NCBI RefSeq assembly: GCF_000003605.2
Contig: NW_003148325.1
Coordinates: 8,303-18,386 of the forward strand
Length of the DNA stretch: 10,084 nt
Reading direction: 5' to 3'
Origin: Saccoglossus kowalevskii
Lineage: Eukaryota; Hemichordata; Enteropneusta; Harrimaniidae
A program made the translations under genes and the position numbers. Positions within the stretch are counted from its first letter, which is position 1. Every line of letters starts with the position of its first letter. Below are positions 7,556-10,084 of the stretch, piece after piece. The notes below the pieces were generated by a model. That model made no database searches. It worked only from the letters and a program-made list of their open reading frames with translations, and had not been told where the DNA came from.

Positions 7556-8990
7556 CACCATGCTTGCAACGTATGGGTTATTAGTAAATGAATAAATAAA
7601 TAAAACACGCTGCACTGTACATGTAACGTAGAGTTATTAGTAAATAAATAAAAACACGCTGTACATGTAACGTATGGGTTATTAATAAATGAATGTAAAG
7701 ACGCTGTACATGTAACGTAGAGTTTTTAGTAAATAAATGTAAAGACGCTGTACATGTAACGTAGAGTTATTAGTAAATAAATAAAAACACGCTGTACATG
7801 TAACGTATGGGTTATTAGTAAATTAATGTAAAGACGCTGTACATGTAACGTAGAGTTATTAGTAAATAAATAAAAACACGCTGTACATGTAACGTATGGG
7901 TTATTAGTAAATGAATGTAAAGACGCTGTACATGTAACGTAGAATTAGTTATTAGTAAATAAATATAAAGACGCTGTACATGTAACGCAGAGTTTTTAGT
8001 AAATAAATAAAAACACGCTGTACATGTAACGTAGTTATTAGTAAATAAATACAAATACGCTGTACATGTAACGTAGATCTTTTAGTAAATAAATGTAAAG
8101 ACGCTGTACATGTAACGTAGAGTTATTAGTAAATAAATAAAAACACGCTGTACATGTAACGTATGGGTTATTAGTAAATGAATGTAAAGACGCTGTACGA
8201 CATGTAACGTAGAGTTAGTTATTAGTAAATAAATATAAAGACGCTGTACATGTAACGCAGAGTTTTTAGTAAATAAATAAAAACACGCTGTACATGTAAC
8301 GTAGAGTTATTAGTAAATAAATATAAAGACGCTGTACATGTAACGTAGAGTTTTTAGTAAATAAATGTAAAGACGCTGTACATGTAACGTAGAGTTATTA
8401 GTAAATAAATGTAAAGACGCTGTACATGTAACGTAGAGTTTTTAGTAAATAAATGTAAAGACGCTGTACATGTAACGTAGAGTTATTAGTAAATAAATAT
8501 AACGACGCTGTACATGTAACGTGGAGTTATTAGTAACGAAATATAAACACGCTGTACATGTAACGTAGAGTTTTTAGTAAATAAATGTAAAGACGCTGTA
8601 CATGTAACGTAGAGTTATTAGTAAATAAATATAAAGACGCTGTACATGTAACGTAGTTATTAGTAAATAAATATAAACACGCTGTACATGTAACGTAGAG
8701 TTTTTAGTAAATAAATGTAAATACGCTGTACATGTAACGTAGTTATTAGTAAATAAATATAAACACGCTGTACATGTAACGTAGAGTTTTTAGTAAATAA
8801 ATGTAAAGACGCTGTACATGTAACGTAGAGTTATTAGTAAATAAATATAAAGACGCTGTACATGTAACGTAGAGTTATTAGTAAATAAATAAAAACACGC
8901 TGTACATGTAACGTGGAGTTATTAGTAAATAAATATAAAGACGCTGTACATGTAACGTGGAGTTATTAGTAAATAAATATAAAGACGCTA
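7556..8990 (+). repeat. 44-bp-period minisatellite, about 31 units
   Basis: Units start with ACGCTGTACATGTAACG and end with an AGTAAATAAAT segment. Unit starts include 7607, 7656, 7701, 7745, 7789, 7834, 7878, 7923, 7971, 8015, 8057 and 8101, continuing to 8941, with a truncated start at 8985. Most units are 44 bp. Variants of 42 bp lack an AG after CGTAG. Variants of 45 bp carry ATGGGTTATTAG, variants of 48-51 bp carry a duplicated AGTT, and the first unit has a 5-bp insertion. Each unit holds overlapping palindromes TGTACA and TACATGTA, two CpGs and a forkhead-like GTAAATA. Translations through the array are periodic artefacts, not proteins. Confidence 0.97.
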
Positions 8991-8991
8991 C

Positions 8992-9034
8992 ACTTTGCAA
9001 CAATGTTAGTACGCACGTGCACGTGTTGCAAAGT
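8992..9034. repeat. Hairpin at the right edge of the minisatellite
   Basis: Perfect 11-bp arms ACTTTGCAACA (8992-9002) and TGTTGCAAAGT (9024-9034) enclose a 21-nt loop. The loop contains most of the 12-bp palindrome CACGTGCACGTG (9014-9025), which is two abutting E-boxes. It begins directly where the last repeat unit breaks off. It could be the structured end of a mobile element or a chance cruciform-forming sequence. No function is shown. Confidence 0.75.
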
Positions 9035-9136
9035 ACTGTGCTCGAGCTGTTAATAATTATAAATCTTTAGCATTACAAGGATTCAATCCATAAGATATAA
9101 AAACGTATGTCCGATACGATATACGTAACAACTTAG

Positions 9137-9146
9137 CCCCCCCCCC
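9137..9146 (+). repeat. (C)10 homopolymer
   Basis: Ten C residues within CTTAG...GGCTTAG. An unstable simple run. Confidence 0.9.
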
Positions 9147-9368
9147 GGCTTAGCCCTCCACCGTTGAACCATAAACATTCAAAATTACTTGAAGTTTCCA
9201 TCGTTTCGTTGTGACATAGACACTATGTACCACAAGCAGAGCGTCTATTCTCATTGAACAATCCACATTATATACGAGAATCAACTAAACTATACCTAAT
9301 GGTTAGTATATTGCAAAAACACGTCTAAAATTCAAGAACTTCACTGCGCATGTGCAACGACCTCACTC

Positions 9369-9380
9369 GGGGGGGGGGGG
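9369..9380 (+). repeat. (G)12 homopolymer
   Basis: Twelve G residues after CACTC. This is the third long G or C run in the window, suggesting they are a feature of this genome. Confidence 0.92.
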
Positions 9381-10084
9381 TGTTTGCTAACTGAAGATTT
9401 TTCGCGTTAACACCGGGCTTCAAAAAGGCAATTGCAAGTTGGAAATTGCGTATGAATTACGATATTCGATGTGGGATAATTCTTTATATGCTTACAAAAA
9501 ATAACATCCTTGTAAGAGTTACGGACGAATAAAATAGCTTATTATGTTTTGCACCTTGTCCATGTCTACGAAATTACGTGGAAGGTATCAAAGAAGTCGC
9601 CGTGGTAATTAGTAATTAGCGCGACGACCTTTAATTATTGGTATTGTTAATAGAAAAGATAAGATATGCCTAGATTGTGTTAAATGACAATTTATTCTTG
9701 GGTTTAAAGAGTGTTTCTTAGGTAGCGATGGTTCTTCAATAATTCAATGATTCTGTCTTGGTTTAGACATAGTTGCATCATATCACCTTTCCTTGTTCAA
9801 GATTTTTTTTCTAAATGATATCCACAAAAAAATGGTGATGCATGGGTGATTGGTTGCGGTTATGTCATATTTAAAAAAAACAAATTATGACTTTCTCACT
9901 CATTTAGTGATATTTTAGGTATTTTAATATTTGGGCCAAAGTTTGGGTCCTATATATATATATCACTCACTCAAAAATACGATACACTTGTCTGGAAGTG
10001 GTGAATTTTGAGATACAAATATGGCATTAAATCCATCGAATTTAGGGAAACCATGTTTGATCATGGTGTATATAAATTTTGAAT

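Larger units (their letters stand above)
9035..10084. other. Intergenic stretch without a recognised gene
   Basis: No supported exon or RNA gene on either strand. It holds C10 at 9137-9146, G12 at 9369-9380 and a short (TA)n at about 9951-9962. An 8-bp inverted pair, AGTGATAT (9906-9913) and ATATCACT (9960-9967), is also present. Confidence 0.55.

Noticed and set aside
7815-8054. 79-codon frame with repeated LHVQRLYIYLL-like motifs
   Set aside because: It is a translation of the minisatellite. The periodic peptide follows from the 44/45-bp unit and the frame breaks wherever unit length changes.
7556-8990. CRISPR array
   Set aside because: Units are directly abutting 44-bp repeats without unique spacers, in a eukaryotic context. 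It is a minisatellite.

Overview
The window is eukaryotic, intron-rich, AT-rich DNA, most likely from a marine invertebrate such as a mollusc or other lophotrochozoan, or a lancelet. This rests on the many ATGTACATGTAC-type words, long G/C homopolymers, CpG content that differs sharply between neighbouring domains, and the absence of any long open reading frame. The lineage call is an inference from style, not from a marker gene. No rRNA, tRNA, CRISPR array, bacterial operon or viral gene is visible.

Only one protein-coding segment can be defended. It is a 66-nt first coding exon on the minus strand (2267 down to 2202) that encodes the N-terminus of an ABCA-subfamily ABC transporter (ABCA1/A2/A4/A7-like). 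It has a strong start context, an in-frame stop two codons upstream and a good GTAAGA donor immediately after codon 22. That is the same codon at which the first coding exon of vertebrate ABCA4 ends. The rest of the gene would run leftwards out of the window, so 1-2201 is read as the first coding-region intron. A near-consensus minus-strand donor at 4689/4688 (CAG|GTGAGT) suggests a non-coding 5'UTR exon, with a promoter further right at about 4.7-5.3 kb.

Composition supports this model. By hand count, 1-4320 has about 29 CpGs (0.7 per 100 bp) and 4321-6300 has about 85 (4.3 per 100 bp). In invertebrates with mosaic methylation, gene bodies are CpG-depleted while promoters and intergenic DNA are not. 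The CpG step at about 4.3 kb therefore plausibly marks where the methylated body of the ABCA gene begins.

The right half (5.4-10 kb) looks intergenic and repeat-rich. It holds a perfect 45-bp duplication (6037-6129), a probable retroposon 3' tail ending in (AAAC)5(AAAT)17 (about 6440-6648), and a large 44-bp-period minisatellite of about 31 units (7556-8990). The minisatellite has recognisable variant types and higher-order repeats, decayed and inverted unit fragments at its left edge, and a hairpin containing a CACGTG palindrome at its right edge. Downstream to 10084 only homopolymers and simple inverted repeats are seen.
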